The notes beneath the pieces are model-generated. The model was not told the DNA's origin. It worked only from the letters and a program-made list of their open reading frames with translations, and did not search any database. A stretch of 22,535 nt of DNA from Alphaproteobacteria bacterium (lineage in GTDB: Bacteria > Pseudomonadota > Alphaproteobacteria > Acetobacterales > Acetobacteraceae), in contig JAMFRY010000220.1 in the NCBI GenBank assembly GCA_026225015.1, forward strand, positions 1 through 22,535, written 5' to 3'. Shown piece after piece: positions 7,688 to 15,693 of the stretch. Both the position numbers and the translations under genes were made by a program. Position 1 is the first letter of the stretch; every line of letters starts with the position of its first letter.

Positions 7688-7729
7688 CCAGAGTGGCTGA
7701 ACCAGACTGGCTGAACCAGACTGGCTGAA
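7688..7729 (+). repeat. Three 14-bp tandem repeats
   Basis: CCAGAGTGGCTGAA (7688-7701) is followed by two copies of CCAGACTGGCTGAA (7702-7715, 7716-7729). Only one base differs between units. The array ends 14 bases before the ATG of the Pat-like gene, so it lies in its 5' untranslated region or promoter. Confidence 0.85.
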
Positions 7730-7743
7730 CCGGAAGACCGCGC

Positions 7744-10287
7744 ATGACCTTGTCCAATCGCTTCAGTCCGGAGCGCATGCTTCTGCCAGGCTCGCTTAGC
7801 TTGAGCGGCACCGCAACGACGCTTGGCCAGACCCTGCTCAGCCATATCCGATCCGGAAATTTCAGCGGCCGCGTCGGCACCGATGCCGCGCCGGAGCTGA
7901 ATGCCGATCTCGCCATCCTCGCCGATGACCCGCCGCAGGTCGAAGCCGCCCTTGCCCAGCACGCGCGCAACGGCGCCAAGGGCGCCATCGTGCTGGCTCC
8001 CGTCCCCGGTTTGCATGACATCGCCAGAGCCGCCGGCATCCGCGTACTCGGACCACATTCCTTCGGCATCATGCTGCCGGGTTCCGGCCTCAACGCCTCA
8101 TTGCTGCCTTTGTCGCCGGCGCCGGGCGGCGTGGCGCTGATCGCGCAATCGGCCTCGCTTGCGCAAACGATCATCGACTGGGCGGTGCCCAACGGTATCG
8201 GGTTCAGCCGGGTAGTCGGGATTGGCGGCAACGCCGATATCGGTTTTGCGCTGGTGCTCGATCATATCTCGCGTGACCCCGCCACCAAGGCGATCCTGAT
8301 CGAAATCGACCGCCTTCGCGATGCCAGAATGTTTCTCTCGGCCGCCCGTGTGGCGGCGCGGCTGCGGCCTGTCGTGGCGCTCGTCCCCGGTGCGAGGTTG
8401 CGCGATCCGGCCGGCAATTCGCGGGCGGCGGCAATGGCGGCGTTTGCCCGCGCCGGCGTGCTGCTGACCGAAACCTTCGGCGAGTTTCTGGCCGCGGCGG
8501 AAACCCTGACGCGGGTGAGGCCGGCGCGCGGCCCGAGCTTGAGCATCCTGGCCAATTCCCATGCCGCCGGCCGCCTTGCCGGAGATGCGGCGCTGGCGCG
8601 CGGCATTGCGCTCAGCCAGCTCGGGCCAGCAACCAGGCAGATTTTGGCGACATTGCTGGGGCCGGAGCCGCCTGAATCGGGTCCCATCTTTACCCCGCGT
8701 CATCACCCCACCAAACTTGCGGAAATCGCGGCGCTGCTTTCCGCGGCGCCGGAGATTGGCGGTATTCTGGTGGTTCACACGCCGGAGGACTTAGGTGACG
8801 ACACCGTCATGGCGGCGCTGATCGCCTGCGCCAAAACCGTTAAAATCCCGCTGCTCATCGCGGTGCTGGGCGAGGCCAGTGGCGGTGCGCAGCGGCGGCG
8901 TTTGACCCAGGCGGGGCTGGCCTGTTTCGACACGCCGGAGGCCGCGATCGACGGATTTGCGCATCTCATCCGCAACCGCGCCAATCGCGCCGCCGCCCGC
9001 GAACTCCCTGCCTCCAAAGTGCTGCAAATCCCGCCCGACAGCGCCGCCGCCCGCGCCGCCATCGATAAAGCCCGCACCGCCGGGCGGGAAATGTTGGTGC
9101 AGGATGAAGCTTTGGCCGTGGCCGCCGCGTACCATATCCCGGTCATCGCCGGCGGCCATGCGGCAACGCCGGAGGAAGCCGCCACCATCGCCGGCGATCT
9201 CGGCTTTCCGGTCGTGGTAAAACTCTGGCATCCCAGCATGCCCACCAATCGCATCGCCGGTTCGATCGCGCTGGATCTGCCGGATGGAAGGGCGGTGTAC
9301 GAGGCCGCGCGCGCAATCTCGGCGCGCATGGAGAGCCAGGGCGTGGAGCTGCAGGCGGCCAGTTTCCTGGTGCAGCGCCAGGCGCCGCGCGGCCGGCAAT
9401 TGCGCATTCGCGTCGCCGATGATGCGATTCTGGGGCCGGTGATCGGCTTTGGCCCCGGCGGTGGCGATCCGGATGACATTTCCGCCCTGGCCGTGGAACT
9501 GCCGCCACTGAATTTGCCGCTCGCTTATGCGCTCATCGCCCGCTCCCCCGCCGCCGCCATGCTGCAGGCGCATCGCGGCAACCCGGCGGCGGATCAGGCA
9601 GCGCTTGCCGCCGCTCTGGTGCGCGTCAGCCAGATGGTCATCGACATTCCCGATTTTTTTCTCCTCGATTTCGATCCGCTTTTCGCCAATGAGCAAGGCG
9701 TCATCGCCACCAGCGGCCGTATTTTTCTCCGCCCGACCGGCACCAAGCGCCCAGCGCTCATCATCTCTCCGTACCCATCGGAACTCATCAGATCCTATGA
9801 GGCAAAGGGGGAGACCTTCAGCTTGCGCCCGATCCGGCCGGAAGATGCGGATGCCCACGGCGCCTTTATCGCGCGGATTTCGCCGGAGGATCTGCGCTAC
9901 CGATTCTTCTCCGCCAGGGGCAGCCTGCCGCCGGAGGAGATCGCCCGCCTGACCGACGTGGATTACGGCCGCGAAATGGCCTTCATCGCGGTGCGGGAAA
10001 ATGGCGAGACTGCCGGCGTCGCGCGGCTGGCGCGCAATGATTCCGAAGGCGCGCAGGCCGAATTCGCGGTGCTGGTCGACCCGTGCGCCAAGGGCAAGGG
10101 CGTAGCCACAAGATTGATGCAGGCCATCATCGACTGGGGAAAAAGCCAGGGGGTGAAGCAGATCGACGGCCAGATCCTCGCCGATAATGCGCCCATGCTC
10201 GGCTTCATCCGCCGCCTGGGATTTTTACTCCAGCGCGATCCGCAGGAGCCGGATATCATCAACGCCAAGCTTGTCTTGAATCCGTAA
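7744..10287 (+). CDS. PatZ/Pat-like protein acetyltransferase: acyl-CoA synthetase (NDP-forming)-like body with C-terminal GNAT domain
   Basis: The 847-residue protein has a CoA-binding domain (about 1-125, with LGPHSFGIMLPGSGLNAS), a ligase-CoA region (about 130-430, with VVGIGGNADIGFALVLDHIS), an ATP-grasp region (about 440-680) and a GNAT domain (about 692-845). The GNAT acetyl-CoA loop reads PCAKGKGVATRLM (780-792). Order and size match PatZ/Pat lysine acetyltransferases, which acetylate enzymes such as acetyl-CoA synthetase. The ligase loop that in active synthetases carries a phospho-His reads ARLRDPAGNSRAAAMAAFARAG (217-238): it is short and has no His, so synthetase activity is probably lost. 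The ATG at 7744 has GGAAG seven bases upstream. It is divergent from the photoreceptor operon. Targets are unknown. Confidence 0.88.
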   Translation: MTLSNRFSPERMLLPGSLSLSGTATTLGQTLLSHIRSGNFSGRVGTDAAPELNADLAILADDPPQVEAALAQHARNGAKGAIVLAPVPGLHDIARAAGIRVLGPHSFGIMLPGSGLNASLLPLSPAPGGVALIAQSASLAQTIIDWAVPNGIGFSRVVGIGGNADIGFALVLDHISRDPATKAILIEIDRLRDARMFLSAARVAARLRPVVALVPGARLRDPAGNSRAAAMAAFARAGVLLTETFGEFLAAAETLTRVRPARGPSLSILANSHAAGRLAGDAALARGIALSQLGPATRQILATLLGPEPPESGPIFTPRHHPTKLAEIAALLSAAPEIGGILVVHTPEDLGDDTVMAALIACAKTVKIPLLIAVLGEASGGAQRRRLTQAGLACFDTPEAAIDGFAHLIRNRANRAAARELPASKVLQIPPDSAAARAAIDKARTAGREMLVQDEALAVAAAYHIPVIAGGHAATPEEAATIAGDLGFPVVVKLWHPSMPTNRIAGSIALDLPDGRAVYEAARAISARMESQGVELQAASFLVQRQAPRGRQLRIRVADDAILGPVIGFGPGGGDPDDISALAVELPPLNLPLAYALIARSPAAAMLQAHRGNPAADQAALAAALVRVSQMVIDIPDFFLLDFDPLFANEQGVIATSGRIFLRPTGTKRPALIISPYPSELIRSYEAKGETFSLRPIRPEDADAHGAFIARISPEDLRYRFFSARGSLPPEEIARLTDVDYGREMAFIAVRENGETAGVARLARNDSEGAQAEFAVLVDPCAKGKGVATRLMQAIIDWGKSQGVKQIDGQILADNAPMLGFIRRLGFLLQRDPQEPDIINAKLVLNP

Positions 10288-10408
10288 AACCGCCGCATTC
10301 TCAAGGTATATGAGCCTTGCGCATGGCTAGACTGCCGAAATGCGCTGCGCCGTTCGGGTAGGGGATGCCCATGTCGGGTAAAATCTCCTGCAATTTTGGA
10401 AGCTGAAG

Positions 10409-10813
10409 ATGAATATTAAAGCATGGGCAAAGCCGTTCCGCCGCATTCTGACAGAAACAATGTTGTTGGGCGCGGCCGGTTCGGGCTTGGCTGGTTGCGT
10501 GGTTGGGCCGGATTATTACGGCAGGCCTGCCGGGGGGTATTATGCCGGATCGCCTTATTATAGTGGTTATGGCGGGTATTATGGCGAGCCGGTGGCGGTT
10601 GGCGGCGGTTATGGCTGGTATGGCGGCCGTTGGCGTCCGGGCGGGCATGGCGGCGGGCATGGCGGCGGGCATGACGGCGAACATGGCGGCGGCCCTGTTG
10701 GCGGCCATGGGCAGGGCGGCGGCTTTCACGGTGCTGCCGACGGGTCCGGCGGCGGTCATGGTGGGGGCGGCGGTCACGGCGGCGGCGGGTTTTTCGGCGG
10801 TCTGCGGCATTAG
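10409..10813 (+). CDS. Gly/His-rich putative lipoprotein
   Basis: This 134-residue protein begins with a basic N-terminus (KPFRR), a short hydrophobic stretch and the lipobox LAGC with the lipidated cysteine at residue 30, so it is likely exported and anchored in a membrane. The mature part is first Gly/Tyr-rich (residues 34-72) and then an imperfect GGHGGG-type repeat with many His residues (about 77-134). GGAAG lies six bases before the ATG at 10409, supporting a real gene. Low-complexity Gly/His tails can bind metals such as nickel, copper or zinc, but nothing here proves that. No homologous family is recognised. The composition-driven repeats also keep other frames open, which are shadows. 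Confidence 0.7.
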   Translation: MNIKAWAKPFRRILTETMLLGAAGSGLAGCVVGPDYYGRPAGGYYAGSPYYSGYGGYYGEPVAVGGGYGWYGGRWRPGGHGGGHGGGHDGEHGGGPVGGHGQGGGFHGAADGSGGGHGGGGGHGGGGFFGGLRH

Positions 10814-10840
10814 CCAGGCAAGCCAGCCTCTTTACAATTA

Positions 10841-10898
10841 CACCGGGCGATGCCAAAGGCTCGCCTCCCCTGCCGGGTCAAGTGGCATCTTGCCCGGC
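10841..10898 (+). promoter_or_regulatory. Candidate structured leader of the rpsF operon
   Basis: Two hairpins precede rpsF. The first, GGCGA-T-GCC/GGC-TCGCC (10846-10865), has an AAA loop and one bulged T, with CACCG directly before it. The second pairs GCCGGGTCAAG (10872-10882) with CTTGCCCGGC (10889-10898) around one bulge. S6:S18 complexes bind rpsF leaders through a CCG-containing bulged stem in many bacteria, so autoregulation is plausible. I cannot confirm the specific motif by eye. Confidence 0.25.
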
Positions 10899-10972
10899 TA
10901 TGCTCGTCCCGATCTTGGGATGCGCCCCAAACCTGGGCCGGAGCTGACATCAACCAAAGGGAGGAGTGACAC

Positions 10973-11449
10973 ATGCCGTTATATGAAACCGTGCTGATCG
11001 CACGGAGCGAAATCACGCAGGCGCAGGCCGATGCCGTCGCCGATGCGGCCACCGCCCAGATCGAAGCCGATGGCGGCGCGGTGAAAAAGCGCGAATATTG
11101 GGGCCTGCGCAATCTGGCCTACCGCATCAAGAAAAACCGCAAGGGGCATTACATCCTGCTCGGCCTCGACGCTGCGCCGCCGGCCGTGCTGGAAATGGAA
11201 CGCCAATTCACCCTGCATGAAGACGTGCTGCGCTTCATGACCGTGCGGGTCGAAGAAATCTCCGAAGAACCCTCAGTGATCCTGTCGCGGAAGTCCGATG
11301 ACCGTGAACGCAGCTTCCGCGGACCGAAACCGGCCGGACGCTTCGAAACCGGCCGCAAGCGCGGCTATGACGAACGCGAGGAATTCCGGGCGCGCGACGA
11401 GTTCCGCCCCGGCAATGATGAATTCGCCGTCGAAGAGGAGGATATCTGA
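10973..11449 (+). CDS. rpsF: 30S ribosomal protein S6
   Basis: The 158-residue product opens with PLYETVLIARSEIT and has EYWGLRNLAYRIKKNRKGHYILL, followed by LHEDVLRFMTVRVE, all classic S6 sequence. S6 binds S18 and 16S rRNA in the small subunit platform. Residues after about 105 form a charged Arg/Glu/Asp/Phe-rich tail typical of longer alphaproteobacterial S6 proteins. The start ATG has GGAGG about seven bases upstream. The TGA shares its last base with the ATG of rpsR (TGATG), indicating coupled translation. Confidence 0.97.
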   Translation: MPLYETVLIARSEITQAQADAVADAATAQIEADGGAVKKREYWGLRNLAYRIKKNRKGHYILLGLDAAPPAVLEMERQFTLHEDVLRFMTVRVEEISEEPSVILSRKSDDRERSFRGPKPAGRFETGRKRGYDEREEFRARDEFRPGNDEFAVEEEDI

Positions 11450-11724
11450 TGTCCGACAGTTCCGATCTGAACCCTGCCGGCCGCCGCCCCTCTGTCGGCG
11501 CGCGCAAACCGTTTTTCCGCCGCAAGAAATCCTGCCCCTTCTCCGGCCCCGATGCGCCGGTGATCGACTATAAGGATGTGCGGCTGCTCTCGCGCTTCCT
11601 CTCAGAGCGCGGCAAGATCGTGCCGTCGCGCATCACCGCAGTTTCCGGCAAAAAGCAGCGCGAGCTGGCGAAGGCGATCAAGCGCGCCCGCTTCCTCGCG
11701 CTGCTGCCTTACGTGTTAAGTTAA
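11449..11724 (+). CDS. rpsR: 30S ribosomal protein S18
   Basis: The 91-residue product contains PFFRRKKSCPFSG, then DYKDVRLLSRFLSERGKIVP and KKQRELAKAIKRARFLALLPYV, the diagnostic S18 core that pairs with S6 on 16S rRNA. It overlaps the rpsF stop by one base, and a GAGGAGG site lies inside the end of rpsF. rplI follows after 12 bases, the usual order of this operon. Confidence 0.97.
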   Translation: MSDSSDLNPAGRRPSVGARKPFFRRKKSCPFSGPDAPVIDYKDVRLLSRFLSERGKIVPSRITAVSGKKQRELAKAIKRARFLALLPYVLS

Positions 11725-11736
11725 AGGGGCCGCGAA

Positions 11737-12291
11737 ATGGCAAACGTAGAACTGATCCTGCTGCAGCGGGTCGAGAAACTCGGCCAGATGGGCGAAGTCG
11801 TCAAAGTGAAGCCGGGCTACGCTCGCAACTTCCTGCTGCCGCAAGCCAAAGCCGTGCGCGCCACCAAGGCGAACCGCGAACGCTTCGAGCGCGAACGCAT
11901 ACAGCTTGAGGCGCAGAACCTGAAGCGGCGCGAGGAGGCCGAGCGCGTCGCCGAACGCGTATCCGGCTTGACCGTGGTGCTGATCCGCCAGGCTGGCGAT
12001 TCCGGCAGCCTGTTCGGCTCGGTGAGCGGGCGTGACATCGCGGAAGCCGCGACCGCCGCGGGCCTTTCGATCGAACGCAGCCAGGTGTTGCTGGAGCACC
12101 CGATCAAGGCCCTGGGTGTTTCCAAGGTGCGCGTGGCGCTGCACCCGGAAGTCGCGATCGACGTGAAGGTGAACGTGGCTCGCAGCGCCGAAGAAGCCGC
12201 GAAACAGGAACGCGGCGAGGCCGTCACCGCCGCGCCGGACGAAGCCCCCGAACTGGGACCGCTCTTCGGCGAGGAAGACGAAGCAGCCTAG
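11737..12291 (+). CDS. rplI: 50S ribosomal protein L9
   Basis: The 184-residue product has the L9 N-terminal signature VEKLGQMGEVVKVKPGYARNFLLPQAKA, a long charged connecting helix (about 45-75, KANRERFERERIQLEAQ), and the C-terminal 23S-binding domain with SGSLFGSVSGRDIAEA and GVSKVRVALHPEV. An acidic tail of about 30 residues extends beyond the usual end of the family, as is common in alphaproteobacteria. An AGGGG site precedes the ATG. It closes the operon, which ends at the hairpin at 12327. Confidence 0.97.
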   Translation: MANVELILLQRVEKLGQMGEVVKVKPGYARNFLLPQAKAVRATKANRERFERERIQLEAQNLKRREEAERVAERVSGLTVVLIRQAGDSGSLFGSVSGRDIAEAATAAGLSIERSQVLLEHPIKALGVSKVRVALHPEVAIDVKVNVARSAEEAAKQERGEAVTAAPDEAPELGPLFGEEDEAA

Positions 12292-12326
12292 GCGCGTTCC
12301 CTCTCGAGAAAGCTAACCCCATCGAT

Positions 12327-12369
12327 CCGGGTCCGAAAACGGTTACTTTACCGTTTCGGACCCGGTTTT
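12327..12369 (+). terminator. Rho-independent terminator after rplI
   Basis: CCGGGTCCGAAAACGGT (12327-12343) pairs with ACCGTTTCGGACCCGG (12350-12365), with one bulged A, a six-base loop, and TTTT after the stem. It lies 35 bases after the rplI stop. Confidence 0.9.
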
Positions 12370-12560
12370 GCGTCGACTTTGCGAGCGCGCAAACCGGCCT
12401 GGGCAGGCGAGTGACCAAGCGAGGCCGCACGGTAGACTAGAATAACTTCATGATAGCGGCGCTCACCTCAAGGTTGTGGTCCCGCATGCCTGAAGCCTTG
12501 GTCCGCAGCCCTTTTATTTGGATTGACCAACCCTAACTAAATACGGCTTAATCCGCAGCC

Positions 12561-12566
12561 GGAGGG
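12561..12566 (+). promoter_or_regulatory. Ribosome binding site GGAGGG deciding the TTG start of cfa
   Basis: GGAGGG is followed after about six bases by TTG at 12573. No in-frame ATG lies near, and the protein family's N-terminus begins here. Confidence 0.65.
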
Positions 12567-12572
12567 TGGGAT

Positions 12573-13820
12573 TTGAACTGGGCCTTCAAAAAACTCGTGG
12601 AAGCCACTCTTTCAACCGGTATTCGAGTCGGTAGGTTAACGTTGGCCTGGCCGGACGGATCGAGAACGGTTTACGGCGATGGCGGCGAGCCCCAGGCCAC
12701 GCTGGAAATCAAGGATGACGCGGCGTTGCGGGCGCTGGCTTTGAACCCGGCGCTGGCGTTTGGCGAAGCCTATATGGATGGCGGTATCGTTGCGGTGGAT
12801 TGCAGCATGCATGAGGTGCTGCAGCTGATCATGATGAACGTGAGCAGATGGTGGAACGATGTGCCGGTGCTGCGCTGGCATACCAGGCTGCATCAGGCGC
12901 TGCGGCCGATTTTACAGGCCAACGGCGCCCAGCGCTCGCGCCGGAATGTGGCGCATCATTACGATCTGAATGGCCGGCTCTATTCGCTGTTCCTGGACCG
13001 TGACCGGCAATATTCCTGCGCCTATTTTCCGCGCGGCGATGAAACGCTGGAGGAGGCGCAGGCCGCCAAGAAGCGCCATATCGCCGCCAAGCTGAACCTG
13101 GACCGGCCGGGTTTGCGCGTGCTGGATATCGGCTCCGGCTGGGGCGGAATGGCCTTGACCCTGGCCCGTGATTACGGCGCCGAAGTGACCGGGATCACGC
13201 TTTCGGAGGAACAACTGCACGCGGCGCGGGAACGCGCGAGCGAAGCGGGGCTGGATGACCGGGTGAGTTTTGAGCTGATGGACTACCGGAATCTGAACCA
13301 GCAATTCGATCGGATCGTCTCCGTCGGCATGTTCGAGCATGTGGGCGTTCCGAATTACGAGGAATTTTTCCTGGTTATCAAACGCAGCCTGAAGCCCGAT
13401 GGCGTGGCGGTGCTTCATTCGATCGGCCGGCTGGAAGGACCATCGGCCACCAATCAGTGGATTTCCAAATATATTTTCCCGGGCGGCTATTCTCCGGCGC
13501 TTTCCGAAGTCCTCTGCCCGCTTGAAAAATCCGGCCTGATCACGACGGATATTGAAATATTGCGGCTGCATTATGCGAAAACCATTGCGCATTGGCGGTT
13601 TCGCTTCGCCGCCAACCGGGACGCCATCAGTGCTCTATACGATGAGCGCTTTTGCCGGATGTTCGAATTCTATCTCTCGATCTCCGAACTCTCCTTCCGG
13701 GTGGGCGATCATATAAACTTCCAGATTCAACTGACCCGCGATCGGAACACCCTGCCGCTGACCCGCGACTACATGGTGGAAAACGAACATAATCGGGCGT
13801 TCGCGGCTGGGGATGATTGA
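12573..13820 (+). CDS. cfa: Cyclopropane-fatty-acyl-phospholipid synthase
   Basis: This 415-residue enzyme adds a methylene group from S-adenosylmethionine across double bonds of membrane phospholipid acyl chains, a common acid and stationary-phase adaptation. The N-terminal domain holds FGEAYMDGGI (63-72). NVAHHYDLNGRLYSLFLD and QYSCAYF (with Cys149, at the active-site cysteine) follow. VLDIGSGWGG (183-192) is the SAM-binding loop, GMFEHVG carries the active-site Glu, and HYAKTIAHW carries the conserved Tyr. The start codon is TTG at 12573 behind a GGAGGG site. The gene lies after the rplI terminator and 42 bases before the S49 peptidase, with which it may be cotranscribed. Confidence 0.93.
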   Translation: MNWAFKKLVEATLSTGIRVGRLTLAWPDGSRTVYGDGGEPQATLEIKDDAALRALALNPALAFGEAYMDGGIVAVDCSMHEVLQLIMMNVSRWWNDVPVLRWHTRLHQALRPILQANGAQRSRRNVAHHYDLNGRLYSLFLDRDRQYSCAYFPRGDETLEEAQAAKKRHIAAKLNLDRPGLRVLDIGSGWGGMALTLARDYGAEVTGITLSEEQLHAARERASEAGLDDRVSFELMDYRNLNQQFDRIVSVGMFEHVGVPNYEEFFLVIKRSLKPDGVAVLHSIGRLEGPSATNQWISKYIFPGGYSPALSEVLCPLEKSGLITTDIEILRLHYAKTIAHWRFRFAANRDAISALYDERFCRMFEFYLSISELSFRVGDHINFQIQLTRDRNTLPLTRDYMVENEHNRAFAAGDD

Positions 13821-13862
13821 GCAGTCTGGCATTATTTCGCTCGCAGCCCATATCTTTAGGGC

Positions 13863-14654
13863 ATGAGCATTTTTCCCTGGGGACACACAAAAATACCGGT
13901 CGTGGCGCTGCGCGGCGTCATCGCTGCAAGGATGGGATCCATCAATCTGGATTCCTGTTCCTCGCCGATCGAGCGGGGTTTTTCGCTGGCCAAAAAGACC
14001 GGGCATCTGGTTCTGGCGATTGACAGCCCAGGCGGATCGGCGACGCAGTCTGATCTGATCGGCCAGTTGATCCGCAGGCGGGCCGAAGAGACCAAGGTTA
14101 AGGTGACCGCGGTGATCGGCGATGCCGGCGCATCCGGCGGCTACTGGCTGGCCTGCGCTGCCGATGACATTCGCGCCAACCGGCTCTCCATTGTCGGTTC
14201 GATCGGCGTAATCACCGGCGGTTTTGGGCTGGACAGACTGATCGAGCGCTGGGGGATCGAGCGGCGGCTGTTCACGGCGGGAGAAAACAAGGCGCGGATG
14301 GAGATGTTTTCGCCGTTGCGCCCGCAGGATGTGACCTTCACCAAGGACCTGCTTGAGGAAGCGCACGGGATGTTCAAATCCTGGGTGCGGGAGCGGCGCG
14401 GTGCGCGGCTGGGGCCGGAGGATGCGGTGTTCGACGGCGGCTATATGCTGGGCGAGCGGGCCAAAACCCTGGGGCTCATCGACGGCTTTGGCGATGTCGA
14501 TCTGGTGGTGAAGGAGCTTGGCGGCGACAAGGCAAAACCGCTCTGGCTCAAGGCCAAACGCCCCCGCGGCCTGATGCGCCTGATCTCCCGCAGCGCAATC
14601 GAAACAGCGCTGGATGTGGCCGAGGAGCGGCTGATGTCGCCGAATTTACGTTAG
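13863..14654 (+). CDS. S49 family serine peptidase (SppA/SohB-like)
   Basis: This 263-residue protein shows the S49 core: LVLAIDSPGGSATQSD (49-64), GDAGASGGYWLACAADDI with nucleophile Ser91, SIVGSIGVITGGF (109-121), and Lys143 in TAGENKARM as the catalytic general base. The 52-residue Ser-Lys spacing equals that of Bacillus SppA (Ser147/Lys199). Family members cleave signal peptides or membrane protein fragments. There is no N-terminal membrane helix or signal peptide here, unlike many SppA proteins, so it is a short form, perhaps cytoplasmic or peripheral. An AGGG lies very close to the ATG, so the ribosome site is weak. It is convergent with the BI-1 family gene. Confidence 0.9.
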   Translation: MSIFPWGHTKIPVVALRGVIAARMGSINLDSCSSPIERGFSLAKKTGHLVLAIDSPGGSATQSDLIGQLIRRRAEETKVKVTAVIGDAGASGGYWLACAADDIRANRLSIVGSIGVITGGFGLDRLIERWGIERRLFTAGENKARMEMFSPLRPQDVTFTKDLLEEAHGMFKSWVRERRGARLGPEDAVFDGGYMLGERAKTLGLIDGFGDVDLVVKELGGDKAKPLWLKAKRPRGLMRLISRSAIETALDVAEERLMSPNLR

Positions 14655-14679
14655 CCAGACTTATCTTATCTGCCACAGA

Positions 14680-14803
14680 CCGAAAAATTCGCTGTGGTGA
14701 GTCGTATGGGGCGGCTGTCGAGAACCGGAGCGCAGCGTACGCTTGTACGTGAGCACCGGAAGCGCAGACAGACGCCTCATACGGCCGCCACAGCGGATTT
14801 TTC
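14680..14803. repeat. Long imperfect palindrome between convergent genes
   Basis: AAAAATTCGCTGTGG (14683-14697) pairs with CCACAGCGGATTTTT (14788-14802) with one mismatch. Further in, CGTATGGGGCGGCTG (14703-14717) pairs with CAGACGCCTCATACG (14769-14783) with two mismatches. The centre contains CGTAC...GTACG. The outer A and T runs lie on both sides, so each strand could form a stem ending in T residues, that is, a two-way terminator. It reaches the stop codon of the BI-1 family gene. Confidence 0.8.
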
Positions 14804-15588
14804 TAGCGGTTGTTGCGTTGGCCGAAGAGTTGGAGAAGAAACATGAACAGGTTGATGAAGTTCAAATACAGGGTCAGCGCGTCATACACGCTGCGCTTAT
14901 TGGCCATGGTGGCGCCATAGGAGCCGCCGAATTGTAGATAGCTGACCTTGATGCGCTGCGTGTCGTAGGCCGTGAGCCCGGTGAAGATCAGCACGCCGAG
15001 CACACTGATGGCGAAATTGATCGCCGGAGAATGTAGAAAAATATTCACCAGCATGGCGAGCAGGATGCCAATCAGACCCATGATCAGGAAGCTGCCGAAC
15101 TTCGTCAGGTCAGCCTTGGCGGTATAGCCGTACAGGCTGGTGCCGGCGAAGGCCCCGGCGGTGACGAAGAACACTTCCGAGATCGAAGTTTGGGTATAGA
15201 CCACGAAGATGCTGGTCAGGCTGGCGCCCATGCAGGCGCAGAACGCCCAGAACAAGGCCTGCGCGGCCTGCGTGGAGAGCTTGTTTACACCAAAGCTGAG
15301 CACCATCACGAAGACCATGGGCGAGAAGATCGCCGCATAGGCCAGGATGGTGGGATGAACCATCCAGCTGCCATCGGCGGTCTGCACCAGCGGGTAGAAG
15401 GCATTCATCAGCGAAGTATGCGAGATGGCATAGGCAACCAGGCCGGTGAGCACGAGGCCCGAGGCCATCCAGTTATAGACGCGGAGCATATAGGCGCGCA
15501 GCCCCTGGTCGAGCGCCGCGGCGCCTGTCGCGGCATAGCCGCTCAGGCCGGCCGTGCGGTACGAGTTGCTGTTTGGGTTGTAAGCCAT
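14803..15588 (-). CDS. Bax inhibitor-1/YccA family membrane protein
   Basis: This 261-residue protein has a polar N-terminus, then LRAYMLRVYNWMASGLVLTGLVAYAIS, and about seven hydrophobic helices in all. The segment VLIFTGLTAYDTQRIK near the C-terminus is the signature of the BI-1 family (TMBIM proteins, bacterial YccA/YetJ), and YLNFINLFMFLLQLFG is the usual last helix. Members are inner-membrane proteins; YetJ conducts calcium in a pH-dependent way and YccA modulates FtsH. Which role applies here is not visible. The ATG at 15588 is preceded by AAGGGA. The gene lies 105 bases downstream of the RNase E stop on the same strand. Confidence 0.92.
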   Translation of the reverse strand: MAYNPNSNSYRTAGLSGYAATGAAALDQGLRAYMLRVYNWMASGLVLTGLVAYAISHTSLMNAFYPLVQTADGSWMVHPTILAYAAIFSPMVFVMVLSFGVNKLSTQAAQALFWAFCACMGASLTSIFVVYTQTSISEVFFVTAGAFAGTSLYGYTAKADLTKFGSFLIMGLIGILLAMLVNIFLHSPAINFAISVLGVLIFTGLTAYDTQRIKVSYLQFGGSYGATMANKRSVYDALTLYLNFINLFMFLLQLFGQRNNR

Positions 15589-15693
15589 GGAAGTCCGGTT
15601 CCCTTCAAAGCGGCAATGGGCCGCGCCATAATTTTTGGGTTAGATTTGGAATGTTTTCAAGTGGAATCGCTTTTTTGCAGGCCTGCCAGCAAT

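Noticed and set aside
7688..7729. CRISPR array
   Set aside because: The three units abut directly with no spacers, so this is a simple tandem repeat.
8791..9858. 355-codon minus-strand open frame
   Set aside because: It is a shadow of the Pat-like gene, with composition typical of a reverse frame in GC-rich DNA.
10302..10319. Terminator after the Pat-like gene
   Set aside because: CAAGG/CCTTG is only five base pairs and has no T-run, so it is too weak to annotate.
10620..10800. Collagen-like or PE_PGRS-like surface protein
   Set aside because: The Gly repeats lack Gly-X-Y regularity and PE features; the lipobox makes a small lipoprotein a better call.
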